Source: Sapria himalayana (Eukaryota; Streptophyta; Magnoliopsida; Malpighiales; Rafflesiaceae). From it: 64,000 bases of DNA. Location of the stretch: NCBI GenBank assembly GCA_029783825.1, contig JAREIK010000751.1:689107-753106 (forward strand), written 5' to 3'. This document shows, one piece after another, positions 35,547 to 46,138 of this stretch. Each line of letters opens with the position of its first letter. Position 1 is the first letter of the stretch. The notes under the pieces were generated by a model. It made no database searches, had not been told where the DNA came from, and saw nothing but the letters and a program-made list of their open reading frames with translations. The translations under genes and the position numbers were made by a program.

Positions 35547-36509
35547 TGTGAAATCATGGAAAATTAGGAATAAATAACTAACATAATTTGATTTCTAAAA
35601 AAGGGCAAAATGATAATTTTGAATAAGTGAAAATAACCTGAAAATTTTAGAGCCTTAATGATAAAATAAATATCATTATTAAATTTGTCTTGGAAAATAT
35701 AGCTACGATGTCAAATTTCATTGAATTCTGAGAAAATCAGAATTTGTTATATTTTTATTTAATTATATAATTATTATATTATATATATATTAAAAAAAAT
35801 TACTCAACCAAAAGACCACGACACGTCGTCCACACGTGGTTGTGCCTGCATGGGTGGTTTGTCGGCCGTGCACGTGTCAACCTAAAAAAAATTATTTTAA
35901 AAAAAATTACTCAACCAAAAGACCACGACACGTCGTCCACACGTGGTTGTGCCTGCATGGGTGGTTTGTCGGCCGTGCACGTGTCAACCTAAAAAAAATT
36001 ATTAATATTATTAATTAATGATAATTAAAAAAATTGTCAGGAATCCGGAAAATGGGAAAAGGCTGAAAAAAAATGTTCGGCACCGGAGGTAGAGAGACAG
36101 TACATAAAAAATAAATATTCGTGAATTTTCTTATAATCATAATGGATTATTTTCGAATCGTAATGAAATAGTCCAAAAACTAAAGTTACTCTACACGACG
36201 AGATCTTCACATTGATATCAAAATTTAAAAGTTTCTGTGAAATTTTTTGAAAGGTTGTGGGTTTCTCTTATTATAATTTCTTTCTATTTAATGGCAAGAA
36301 ATGATCATGTTTTATATTTCAATTCGAATTATTAGAAAATTTATTGGAAATAATTAATTGGTGAAAAGTTTCGGTATTTCGTTAGTAATTGTTAGTTCAG
36401 GAAGAATTGGATTTGGATTATTATAATTGTGTCTTGAACATGAGTTAAATTGGAAATGGCATAATTGCATTTCATATGCACAGAAACATTTCATACATGG
36501 GTGAGTGCA

Positions 36510-36547
<38 letters not shown>

Positions 36548-37295
36548 ATATATATAAAGGTATATGAATGGTATTTAGCGAACTTGAATTGGGACAACGT
36601 CCAGACTAAGTTGCGCGGGATTTCATTTGGTATATGGTTATTATGGATTGCGAACTTGAATTGGGACAACGTCCAGACAGAGTTACGACGGTGTTTATTT
36701 CTCAGAGTAAATCCAAGAAAATTATTATTTATTCAGATGAATGTCCCATATGTTTTTCGGAGGAGGTCCATATTTTTCAGAATAATTCCAAAAAAATAAA
36801 TATTTCTATAGATATATATACATATATACATATATACATATATATCTAGATATATAATATGTCACACTTGGCTTTGGCATGTGTGAAGGAGTCGATGAAA
36901 CTCAGGAATATTGGCATATAAACATTTCATCTATTATTGTATTCATATAAACATTTTTCTTGAATGGGTGTTGATATATATTCATGATATTTTAAGTGCA
37001 CTTAGGTAGGGAGTAACTTTGAAGGAGTTTACTCTACTGAGCTTTGCTCACTCCGTTGTGGGACCCCCTTTTCAGGCACATGTCCTGGACAGATGACAGA
37101 TCCACATACGGAATCGCACATGTGAAGGAAAGCTAGTCGTGGCTTAAATAAAATGTTGTGTGTTTTCATTCTTCCGCAAAGCAAATAAAATGTAAAACGA
37201 AAAAAAATGCATGTACATTTGAGAAAATTTTATTTTATTGTACATTATATTGTGTGATGGAATGAATGAGACCCCATGGGAAATGGGGTATCACT
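35547..37295 (+). repeat. Tekay 3' LTR
   Basis: Homologous to 30059-31679, starting tgtgaaatc and ending ggtatcact (the 5' copy ends ggtgtcaca). It is longer than the 5' LTR mainly because of a 107 bp tandem duplication (35792-36005) and a longer (TA)n run at 36511-36558. Confidence 0.92.
35792..36005. repeat. 107 bp tandem duplication in Tekay 3' LTR only
   Basis: The block from eight A's through gaccacgacacgtcgtccac to gtgtcaacct is present at 35792 and again at 35899, apparently without differences. The 5' LTR has a single diverged copy (30310-30400). The duplication therefore happened after, or at, insertion. Confidence 0.9.
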
Positions 37296-37300
37296 CTATA
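37296..37300. repeat. Right 5 bp target-site duplication of Tekay element (ctata)
   Basis: Partner of 30054-30058. LTR B resumes directly after it. Confidence 0.85.
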
Positions 37301-38565
37301 TCATTGGGAACCTCGATTCAATGAGATTAATTATAAAATATCTTATGTGATTATTTCTCCAATGTCAGGCTAAATAATATCTAGAATTACTTCATTATAT
37401 TTTTTTATAATGATTTTGGTTGTATAATATTTTATTTGGTATAATATTATGTTTAGAATGTTGATGTATATAAATATTATTTAGAACATTAAGTTAGGAT
37501 TTCACATCAAATATAAATTTATATATGTTGGTTGTGGTAAATGATGACATGTAAGTCATTGAACACACTGATGAGATTCGATTTAATGGAAGTGGTAGTC
37601 CTTCTACTCTTATCTCATGAGATAAACCAATATGTGAAAACCCTAAGTTGATATAAGTTTAATTGATGCAATTATAATAATTATGAAGTCGAAAGTACAA
37701 ATAATTTAATAACTGATTCATTATGTATATTCTAAAAGAATTAATCTTAAGATGATGTGGGACTTATATAGAATAGGAAGTCCAACGAGTCATGTGTTGG
37801 CCATGGTGTAAAGTGATTAGTATGGTACAAGACACATACAAGTAAAGGTAGTTCATAATGTGTTGATAGTCCAACGAGTCACTTTTTTTGTATGATTTTC
37901 ATAACTTAAATCAATAGGAAGATGTATGTAAATTAATATGAGTATAAAACTCAAAAAGTTTAAAGTACAAATATCATTATTACCACATCACTTCATATCT
38001 TTTATGATAATAGATGTCGGATAATAGGAATGCATACTCAAAGTAGTCATCAAATGCTAATGATATATTGCCTTTAAATGAGTAGATGTGTGAATAAATA
38101 ATGAATGGAATAAGTATGAGTTCTGTAGTAATATACCTAAGGCACAACTATGAAAGACCATCTATGGTAGTGATAGTATAATGTTGATAATCATCTTATA
38201 TGCTAATAGGGCACTAGGTTAATTCAATATTTATTTGTCCTTCATCCAACAATCAAAGGTAATACTCTAATAATATAGAAATGTCATCATAGTGCATACA
38301 CAAGAAAGTGAGTCAATCCTAGATTCTAAGTTTCTTTTCTAGACTTAAGTTGTCTATTTAACTCTAGTAATCCTTATTTAACTAGTGGTTGGTCAAACTG
38401 CTCATATAATCTTTATATGATTGATATCTAGACTCATATCATCTTTACTACTTGTATTACTTATATACTTAGGGAATCTTCATTGGATGAAACTAATTCC
38501 CCAACAAGCTTTTGGGATCGTGTCACAAATAATAAATCTTTGCATTTTAACAAATTCATAATACC
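37301..38565 (+). repeat. Athila LTR B, right part
   Basis: Continues LTR B after the Tekay insertion and aligns with LTR A from about 18060 onward (tataatattatgtttagaat; gatgacatgtaagtcattga versus the similar segment at 18340). The end is set by cataatacc at about 38565. No convincing PBS follows, fitting the role of terminal 3' LTR. Confidence 0.72.
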
Positions 38566-39179
38566 TGCCCATGTTTGACTAGGTTTCCGTGCCTAGGTAG
38601 TTAGGCATGAGTTATGTTAATCATGTTGGTATCTGAGTTGTAGTGAGCAGACTTAACAAGAACCACATTGTTTATGTTGCCCACCAAACCAACGTGTTGT
38701 GATGACCACTCATATTTATTAGATGAAAATTTAATTAAAGGCCAACAAGTCTCCCTTTCCAAAAACTCCAAAGTAGACTAGTCTACCACCAGTGAAAACC
38801 ACCAAGAATCTTCAATTAATGACTCATGGCTGAAAATTTTCTTTTATCTGCATCACAAGATGCTTAGTGACATATATCACAATATGTAAGCAACACTTGT
38901 ATGCAAAATGTAATCAACAAACAATTAAAAATACTTTTCATTTCTAAAACCATCAAAACTATTCTGCAAAAAAAAATCAGACTTCTTTAATATTAAAGAC
39001 AATTAGCAAACTCATTAAAAAACATATAGCTCATAAATGATTTTTTTTTTATTTTCCACTTATGCAAATTGATGGAATCTCGAAACTTATCTTTCATTTT
39101 ATATTTAAAATTGATAAAAAATAGAATTCCATTATTTGAACTTCATAAATAATTTATTAAGAAAATACAATTTCATGTC
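38566..39179. other. Unassigned AT-rich DNA
   Basis: No reading frame or repeat family recognised on either strand. A short stretch (38575-38615) has ggttccgtgcctaggtag-like sequence, which could be a remnant of an Athila post-LTR region; this is not strong enough to call. Confidence 0.4.
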
Positions 39180-39184
39180 ATTGT

Positions 39185-39480
39185 ATCCTTTTGATATAGC
39201 AGTTGACAAAGAGTCGCCTCGATTGTTACACAAGCTAATTTTTTTATCCTTCTTTACATCCCTCCCAAGCTCAGCTCATACTATATCTTGGCCCATATAT
39301 GAGTCTTAGGGCCTCTGGGTCGGAGCAGGTAAGTCTCTCATCTCAACAACATAATAAGATTAATTGATGGACATCATGAAGAACATATTCAGTATCCATG
39401 GGATCAAACTCATGACCTCAGGGTAGGAGCATACATCTTTTTTGTTAACCAAACTACCATGCCATTGGTTACACAACCCA
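39185..39480 (-). mobile_element. Candidate tRNA-derived SINE (minus strand)
   Basis: On the minus strand a tRNA-like head is visible. A box A-like tggtagtttggtta lies in 39446-39460, and a box B-like agtttgatccc lies in 39399-39411, about 35-40 bases downstream. Between them is agatgtatgctcctaccctg. Box B matches the GGTTCGANTCC consensus at 9 of 11 positions. Downstream on the minus strand is a body of about 200 bases. A terminal tail and a TSD are not clear, so ends are approximate. It could also be a decayed tRNA-related segment of another repeat. Confidence 0.45.
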
Positions 39481-39986
39481 ATTGGATAAGTAATCATAGG
39501 ATAGAATGCAGACTTTATTGTGAATTACCTAAAATAATGCCCAACATTTCTTAACATAACACATATATAATCATTTTCTATCTTAGTCAAAAATAAGCAT
39601 TGCTTTCCATGGTAATTAATTGAATTAACCTTTCATTATTGATAGGTAAACAACTCCAAACATCATTCAAATATATGCATGAACATTAGTAAATAAAATA
39701 CAAGCATGTGTTGCATACCAATTTCAGCCTAGTTGCCAAGACAAGCATGTGTTTGCAACTCTTGATCCCAGCATAAAACAAGTTTTTGGCTAACTCAGAT
39801 GTGTGGGTCGACATGCTTTGCCCAATAAGTCATACTTCCATTCTAGGCCTCCTCGTTCAAAAAAAATCTCAGGCCCCAAGACTTTAAAATCCAAGGAAAT
39901 CGAATAGAATCATTTTATAATTTATGATGAAACTTGGGAGGTGTTTCGCATAAGGACTTGAAACACACACATCCTAAGACCAAATA
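39481..39986. other. Unassigned intergenic DNA
   Basis: No gene, RNA or terminal repeat recognised. It ends at the copia-1 target site. Confidence 0.4.
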
Positions 39987-39991
39987 AAAAG

Positions 39992-40288
39992 TGTTGAATC
40001 ATAAACTTGATGTAAACCTAAACCAAAGTTTAACTCCTTTTCTAGAATATTTTATGTTTTTTAAATAGTATTAATTTTCATATTAATTATCATATTAATA
40101 TTAGATGTATGGTTATAATTTGTATAGTTGAGATTTGTCTAGCATTAGCATAAACACCTCTCTCCACTATTTTTTTATCTTAAAAAGTAAAAGAAAAAAC
40201 AATAATTTTCTAGGTTTCAGTTGTATTGCAATCTTTGTTTTTTATAATTTTCTTTTTACTTTGGTGTTCTTTCTTTTATTTGAATAAA
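39992..40288 (+). repeat. Copia-1 5' LTR
   Basis: Begins tgttgaatc, pairs with cattggatc at 45090 and ends just before tagtatcaga (PBS). Confidence 0.82.
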
Positions 40289-40289
40289 G

Positions 40290-40301
40290 TAGTATCAGAT
40301 G
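40290..40301 (+). other. Copia-1 primer-binding site
   Basis: The sequence tagtatcagatg is a near match to TGGTATCAGAGC, complementary to initiator Met-tRNA, directly after the 5' LTR. Confidence 0.75.
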
Positions 40302-40539
40302 AAGGTAATTTGAAATTATATTGTATAATATATCAAATTGAAAGTCTCAATGAAAGGAATCCAACAATTTTAAAATTATTTCCACTAGAGTTTTCATGTA
40401 GCTCAAAGTGTTGCTAGTTTATCCGAATATTTTTTTGGTGTCCAGAATTCAATCATGCGTACAAATTTTGAGAATTCTTACTATATTGAGTGATATAGAA
40501 AATTGATTAACATCCTTCTAACTCTTGATAATTAATAAT

Positions 40540-41990
40540 AATAATTATGACAATTAGAGCATCAAGATGAAGACTCTCCTTGGAGTGCATGATATTTGGA
40601 ATATCATAAAAAAAGATTTTAGCAAGTCATATAATGAATTTGTGCTAACTTCAACACAAAGGAATAGTTTCAAAGATATAAGAAAGAGAAACAAGAAAGT
40701 TGTCTACTTCATCTATCAAGCATTAGAAAAAGATGGTTTTGAGAAACCTTCAAGCATCAACTCTATTAAAAAGCATGGGAAAAGTTGCAAATATCTTTTA
40801 AAGGATCTGAACAAGTGAAGAAGGCCCATCTCCAAACATTAAGAGGTAATTTTGAATCCTTGCAAATGAAAATTGTGTAGCTCATTACTATTTTTTTCTC
40901 AAGAGTAGTAGTTATTTCTAATCAATTAAAAATAAATAGTAAAAAGTTTGAAGATGGTAGAATAATAGAAAAGATACTATATTTGTTTGATCCTAAATTT
41001 GACAGAAGTGTCAACTCGACTAAGGCAACCCGAGCATGGCATGAGGCATAATATGATTTAGTCATGCTTGGAATTGCATAGTCTAATTTATAGTCATGCC
41101 TAGACCAACCTCTTGGCATCCTAGAACATGACTTGGGTCATGCCAGACCTGACTTCTTGTAATGGGAGTATGGCATGGCATGACCTTGCATTATGGCCTA
41201 AGTGGGCCAATTTTGGTATGATTGGCTAAATTGGCTATAGCCTAGTCTTGACACATGCTAAAATAGACCTAACCCAAGCTAGCCTAGAATGAACCAAGCT
41301 AGCTTATGCAAGCTAGCTTTGAATGAACCATACTAGCTTGAATTAGTGTGATTCTGCTAGGCATGACATTGGCTAGCCTGGCCTAACCCACTACTAGCCT
41401 GGCCTAACCCACTACTAGCCTGGACTAGGCCCAAGTTTATCCTAGAATGAACTAGGCTAGCCTATGCAAGCTAGCTTGGAATGAAACAGACTGGCTTGGC
41501 TAGGTGTGACTCTGTTTGGCATGACTCAACATGACCTAGTATGACTTGGTTCGACATGAGAAAAAGGCATGCCAATGGGTCATGCTGGGTTGCCTATTTT
41601 TAGAGTCTTAGCACATTATTCATGCCAATAATTTGAGCACATTATTGGCATGAATCACTACAAGCATATGAAAAGAAGCATAATAAGAAATAAGAGATAA
41701 ATCAATAACTTCTCATGCTGCAACTCAAAGATATGCATAAAAGTCATAGTAATAAAAGAAATCAACATGGTCGAGACAAAGGTAGAAGCCATGGATGTGG
41801 TGGAAGTTACATTCATGGATAAAGTTGAAATTACAATAATTTCAACAATAATTATGAATGAGAAATGTTGATACGTGATTGTGGAAGAAGGAATCCAAGC
41901 TAAAAATATGACAAAAGTTATGTTCAATATTATAATTGTCAAAAGTTTGGACATTATGCTTTATAATATAGAACTCCCAATAATAGAATT
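40540..41990 (+). pseudogene. Copia-1 gag (UBN2-type) remnant, interrupted by hAT fragment
   Basis: The frame 40567-40818 begins MKTLLGVHDIWNIIKKDF, the standard WxIRMKTLLxxxxLWDIVE start of UBN2 gag, with VYFIYQALEKDGFEK next. After a stop, HLQTLRGNFESLQMK (40830-40874) and IIEKILYLFDPKFDRS (about 40960-41008) follow in order. A CATG-rich block (41003-41602) cuts in. Gag resumes with ESLQAYEKKHNKK (41654-41692), which should lie about 20 residues after KFD. The zinc knuckle YYNCQKFGHYAL (41930-41965) has lost its Cys pattern. Confidence 0.85.
41003..41602. mobile_element. hAT-like non-autonomous fragment inside copia-1 gag
   Basis: Starts cagaagtgtcaac, a good hAT end, and ends near ttgcctattttta, a decayed partner of ttgccacctcta. 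The interior matches hAT-1 subterminal DNA (gcatggcatgaggcataata; tagtcatgcctag). It has CTAGC/CATG word clusters and a 21-22 bp tandem repeat (ctagcctggcctaacccact, 41373-41430). The gag motifs either side confirm an insertion of about 600 bp. I cannot find a convincing 8 bp TSD, so the exact ends are uncertain. Confidence 0.6.
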
Positions 41991-42059
41991 AAAGAAAAGT
42001 ATAATTATATAAAGGATACAAAAATGATGATAGAGAAACAATTCTTCTTACATGAAAAG

Positions 42060-42420
42060 GGATTAAGGTATAAAAAAAAATCTTGGTATATTGATAGTGG
42101 TGTAAGCAATCATGTATGTGGCAAGAAAGATATGTTCATTGAGTTAGATAAATTAGTAAATAAAAATATCTCATTTAGATATGTTTCTACAATAGTAATA
42201 AAAGGAAGAGGTAACATTCTTATCTAGTTGAAAGATGTGAGACATAAATAGATATGTTTCCACATGAAAAGTAATATCTTGAGCTTGAATTAACTGCTAG
42301 AACAAGGTTATGACATTCCAATGAATGATCAAAATCTTTCTATATAAGATGACAAGTGCAAATTCATTTCTGAAATACCAAATGTCAAAGAATAGAATGT
42401 TTGTGATCAACATACAAAAT
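42060..42420 (+). pseudogene. Copia-1 protease remnant
   Basis: The frame 42024-42227 has SWYIDSGVSNHVCGKKDMF (42079-42135), the copia protease site WxxDSGAS.H.. with Ala to Val but catalytic Asp kept. VIKGRGNIL follows, then a stop. Further conserved pieces are LKDVRHK (VxyVPxLxxNLLS region) and LLEQGYDIPM, with stops between. The cleavage role in polyprotein maturation is known for the family. Confidence 0.85.
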
Positions 42421-42589
42421 GATATTACAATATGCTTGAAATCTTAATACAAGGATACATCATTATTATGGTATTTTTTTCTTTGGACATTTAAATTTTT
42501 GAAGCATGAAGTTATTATCTAAGAATTAGATGGTAAAAGGACTGCCTTACATCACCCATCCTGATCAAATTTGCTAAGTGTGTTTAGTT

Positions 42590-43302
42590 AAAAAGAAATT
42601 CATTAGAAATTTTACCAAGTTGTCAGACTAAAAAGCCAAGAAGCCATTCGAGCTCATCCATGCCGATGTACATAGACCAATAAAGCAAAGTTCTTTTGAG
42701 GATAGTTATTATTTTCTTTTCTTCATTGATAATTTTCAAGAAAAATATGAGTAACCATTTTGAAGCAAAAATAATAAGTTTTTTAAGTTTTTAAGAAGTT
42801 CAAAGTTATAATGGATAAATAAAGGAGAAGAAAGATTAAAGCTATGAGATCTTCGAGGAAGAAAATTTACATCAAAGGAGTTTCAAGAGTTCTATGAAAC
42901 AAATGAAATTTGTCATTCAATGAAAGATCCAAGATTCTCCTAGAAAAATGGTATAGCATAAAGTAAGAATCAAATTATCCTCAACATACTTTGAAGTATA
43001 CTCAAAAGCAAGAAATCACCCAAGGAGTTTTGGACCGAAGTAGTGACATATGTAGTTTACTTGTCCAATCGATCTCCAACAAGAAATTTTTTATGGAAAA
43101 CACCACAAGAAAGCCCAACATCTCACACTTGAGAGGCTTTGGAGGCATAGCTCCAGCCCATGACCCAAATGATAAAAGAACAAAGTTTGATGATAAAAAA
43201 GTGTATATCATCCTCATTGACTATGAATCAAATTTGAAAGGTCATAAGATATTTAATCCAAACAACGACAAAAATTATAATGAGTCTAGATGTGGTGTTT
43301 GA
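42590..43302 (+). pseudogene. Copia-1 integrase remnant
   Basis: The core begins ELIHADVHRPIKQSSFEDSY (42648-42707), with the first catalytic Asp, followed by YFLFFIDNFQE where FIDDYSR is usual. The second catalytic site should read RSDRGGEFTSKEFQ. Here a stop and Asp-Leu precede RGRKFTSKEFQEFYE (42850-42900), so the catalytic Asp context is lost. The C-terminal frame 42991-43302 has RKPNISHLRGFGGIAPAH, KRTKFDDKKVYIILIDYES and GHKIFNPNN, a typical copia integrase C-terminus. Confidence 0.88.
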
Positions 43303-43318
43303 TGTAGAAAAAATATAA

Positions 43319-43396
43319 AATTTTGGATCTCATATATATATAATTCAATCTTCTTTCATATGTGTTAAAAAATATGAGATTTTGGATCTCATATAG
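43319..43396. repeat. Direct repeat attttggatctcatata in copia-1
   Basis: Two copies, about 60 bases apart, between integrase and RT. They flank an AT-rich piece and probably reflect a local duplication. Confidence 0.6.
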
Positions 43397-43569
43397 ATGT
43401 GGTACTCAAAAAGAATGACACTAATAGAATAGCATGGAGAATCCCAACAAGAGTCAATGGTCCAACCTATTTCAAGTGGGAGTGGAAGTAAATGATCTTT
43501 GTAATACATGAGAAATCTTAAAGATCTCTATGAGGTAACCTAATGACAAGATAATCTCACATTATTTTG

Positions 43570-44420
43570 TTTTTTTATAGTGAACTATCAGGAAGCTACA
43601 AAAGAAAGAAATCAAGTCCATTATGAAGATGCCATATAGGAACTTATTTCACTTCCCAAAGAATACAAGTCGATAGGCATTACATGGGTATACAAAATAA
43701 ATTAAAATTCTAAAGGAGAGAGTGAAAGGCATAAGGCAACACTAGTTGCAAAATGATATAGTCAAAAGGCTAGAATTGACTATGATGAGATATTTGCTCC
43801 AATTCCCATGTTGGAAACTGTATGATTGATCATTTCTTTGGCAGATCAAAACAAATGAAAGAAATGTAAAATGAAAGTAAATTTTGTATTTATAAATACA
43901 ATTTGTGAAGGGGAAGTCTACATTTAGCAGCTACTAGGTTATGAAGTAAAAGATCACTAAGATAATGTACTAAAATTGAAGAAGACTTATTATGGGTTAA
44001 AACTAGTACCAAAGACATGGAATAAATGAATTGACAAATACTTTCAAATGAATAACTTCAAAAAATATCCCTAAGAGTATGTTTTATATATCAAGATCAA
44101 TAATAAACATATTTTGATCATATACCTTCACATAGATGATTTGGTATTTACTGGAAGTAACAAAAGTATATTCAATGAATTCATATAAGTGATGACCAAG
44201 CAATTTGAGATGAAAGACATGGGGCTAATGGCATACTACCTCTGAATTGAAGTTCAACAATAAGATGATGAAATCTTCATTTCACTAAAAAATTAAACAA
44301 ATGAGATCCTAAAAACTTCAAGATAGAGAATTATAAGTCAAAATGTACACAAATGGGAAGTAGAGTCAAGCTATCCAAACATGAAGAAGATAAAAGTGTA
44401 TATCCAACATTCTTCAAAAG
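43570..44420 (+). pseudogene. Copia-1 reverse transcriptase remnant
   Basis: The N-terminal part is EYKSIGITWVYKIN followed by SERHKATLVAK (usual KWVYKTKxxxxGxxxRxKARLVAKG). Then come RIDYDEIFAPIPMLETV (43770-43820), VYI-stop-QLLGYEVK, and LKLKKTYYGLKLVPKTWN (43971-44024). The active-site segment reads LHIDDLVFTGSNKS (44126-44167). Both Asp are kept, but Tyr of YVDD is now His. FEMKDMGLMAYYL (44207-44245) follows. Many stops. Confidence 0.9.
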
Positions 44421-44559
44421 TTTTGTGGGACGTCTATGCTACATAACATGCATGAGGCCATAACCATATAACCTTCTTGTAGTTGGATTGATTAGTCTTT
44501 ACATGAATTCTCTAATAATGACTCATTCCAAAGATACAAAAAGAATTCTTTGTTATTTG

Positions 44560-45048
44560 ATATATACTATTAACTTTAATTTGTTCTATTCAATTTCTAA
44601 TGATTACAAGCTTGATTCATATAATGATAATGATTAGGAGAGAGACAATGATAATTGAAGGAGCACTACTGGTCTTATTTTCTTCATGGGATGTATTGCT
44701 TTCACATGGATATCAAAGAAACAACTGATAGTCACATTATCCATTTGTGAAGCAGGATATATTGCTGCAACATTTTGTATTTGTCATGCAACTTGGCTTA
44801 GAAATTTATTGAATGAGATAGACTTAACACAAGAAAAGCCAAGCAAGGTTTGTGACGCCAACAAATCAGCCATTGCCTTAACAAAGAACATGGTATTCCA
44901 TGATCGAAACAAACACATTATTATTCATTATCACTATATAAAAGAGTGCATTAAAAAAATTGTGGTAGATGTTGAATATGTGAAGTCAAAAAATCAAGTT
45001 TCAAATATTTTTACCAGATATTTAATAAGAGAAGACTTCATAAAATAA
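44560..45048 (+). pseudogene. Copia-1 RNase H remnant
   Basis: LFYSISNDYKLDSYNDNDW (44583-44638) corresponds to YxxxxxLxGYSDADWA, with its Ala replaced after a stop. The frame 44686-45048 has FTWISKKQLIVTLSICEAGY (SWxSKKQxxVALSSxEAEY with Glu to Gly at the second acidic position), then ATWLRNLLNEIDL, DANKSAIALTKNMVFHDRNK, and VEYVKSKNQVSNIFTRYLI. This is the clearest copia reading frame in the window. It lacks the true N-terminus. Confidence 0.9.
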
Positions 45049-45079
45049 AAGAATTTGCTAAGAGTTACATAAACAACTT

Positions 45080-45089
45080 TAAAGGGGAG
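45080..45089 (+). other. Copia-1 polypurine tract
   Basis: The sequence taaaggggag directly precedes the 3' LTR. Confidence 0.75.
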
Positions 45090-45392
45090 CATTGGATCTT
45101 AATCTTAATGTGAGGCCCATACAAAATTAAAGTCTATTTCTAGAATATTCTACTCTTTTAATGACATTAATTATTATATTAATTTACATATTAATATTAG
45201 TAAATATGATTATAGATTGTGTGGTTAAGATTTGTCTAATATTATTATAAATACCTCTATCACCTATTTGTTTTATCATTAAAAGTAAAAGGAAGAATAA
45301 TAATTTTTAAAGTGTTAGTTGTAATATAATCTTTATTGTTTAGTTTCAATCAATTTTCTTTTTGATTGAGTGTTCTTTTCTTATTTCCAACA
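45090..45392 (+). repeat. Copia-1 3' LTR
   Basis: Partner of 39992-40288, ending tttccaaca, with gaaag (possible TSD) after it. Confidence 0.82.
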
Positions 45393-46130
45393 GAAAGTTC
45401 GACATCATACATATTTCAAAGGTTTGGTAACATTCCAAGTCAATCTCATGATTATCTAATTTTAGTCAAGAAAATTGACCTCACTAATTAACAATCCAAT
45501 CCAATAAACTAAATTTCTTACATAAGTGATCAAAAAAAGGCATAGTTCCCTATAAATTCTTGAAGTTCTGATGTAATGGGTAATTCTAGAGCCATTATAA
45601 GATTGATAATTTTAGAAAAAATAATCATGAGTTTTGGGTAAAATTATGGAGTATTTTATCTATAAAAAAGGCATAGTCAAGAAAATTATGAAATATTTAT
45701 ATGTGTTTCTATAAATATTCCCTAACACATTTTGAAATATGAGAGAAGAGATTTTATATTTCTTAAGTGTTTGTGGATGGGCTAGGTATAGAATTTTTTT
45801 CCTTTATGGAAATTTTCTATTCAAAGAGATAGAAAGAGAATTAAAATTTAGGTTTTGAGGGTGCTAAAAGAAACCCTTTCATTTGTTCGAAAGTACTAAA
45901 CACCCTACCATGACACTAAGTGTACCACAAGTGTGTGCAAAGTGAGTAATAATGCATGATTTACATTACTTATGATTTAAAGTTTGTAGCTTGAACTATT
46001 GAAGAGTTGAGCTCTTAAGACTCTTCTAATAAGTTGTGCATCATAAGATAGAGAAATTGTTAATGCATGAAATAAAGTCTATCATAGAATATAAGAAAAT
46101 TAAGTCAGCTATTGAGGCATGAAAATTTTA
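45393..46130. other. Unassigned AT-rich DNA
   Basis: No domain, RNA gene or terminal repeat recognised on either strand. Confidence 0.4.
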
Positions 46131-46138
46131 TAAATATG

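Larger units (their letters stand above)
30059..37295 (+). mobile_element. Tekay-type chromovirus (Ty3/gypsy) LTR retrotransposon, defective
   Basis: The parts are two long LTRs (30059-31679 and 35547-37295), a Met-tRNA-type PBS, a gag/protease fragment, RT, RNase H, integrase with C-terminal chromodomain-like tail, a polypurine tract and a 5 bp TSD (ctata). At 7.2 kb it is shorter than typical Tekay elements because most of gag and the protease active site are missing. Several stops interrupt pol. The clade call rests on the VHEIFHVSMLRKY...D..HVID integrase tail and the EEATxERED motif. It inserted into an existing Athila LTR and is therefore younger than it. Confidence 0.93.
12037..38565 (+). 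mobile_element. Tandem Athila-type (Ty3/gypsy) retrotransposon array: LTR C - internal - LTR A - internal - LTR B
   Basis: Three homologous LTRs in the same direction are separated by two internal regions of the same family. After LTR C comes a decayed PBS of the tRNA-Asp type (family consensus TGGCGCCGTTGCCGGGGA), and after LTR A a shorter remnant of it. The internal region between A and B has Athila gag and protease remnants. The C-A internal region has the same protease segment but lacks gag and about 1.8 kb near the 3' end. The array is interrupted by a hAT at 19795 and a Tekay element at 30059. Shared-LTR arrays of this sort usually arise by unequal homologous recombination between LTRs; that step is inference. 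Confidence 0.8.
39992..45392 (+). mobile_element. Copia-1: Ty1/copia LTR retrotransposon, defective
   Basis: The LTRs at 39992-40288 and 45090-45392 (about 300 bp) share tttctagaatattttatgtt / tttctagaatattctactct-type stretches and the block gagatttgtctagcattag / aagatttgtctaatattatt. A PBS follows the 5' LTR and a polypurine tract precedes the 3' LTR. Flanks aaaag and gaaag (4 of 5) are a likely TSD. The order gag-protease-integrase-RT-RNase H is the copia order. A hAT fragment lies within gag. Every domain contains stops. Confidence 0.9.

Noticed and set aside
30924..36558. (TA)n runs in the Tekay LTRs as separate loci
   Set aside because: They are the same LTR position in both copies, so they are part of the element and not independent repeats.
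39399..39460. Functional tRNA gene
   Set aside because: Only box A-like and box B-like segments are visible on the minus strand. A full cloverleaf with acceptor stem is not apparent, and the boxes have mismatches.
40995..41610. 8 bp TSD for the hAT fragment in copia-1
   Set aside because: aaatttga on the left and gagtctta on the right do not match well. The insertion is supported only by the gag motifs and sequence similarity.
41658..41954. 98-codon minus-strand frame as a membrane protein
   Set aside because: It is antisense to the copia-1 gag tail, whose sense-strand motifs (ESLQAYEKK, YYNCQKFGHYAL) explain the sequence.
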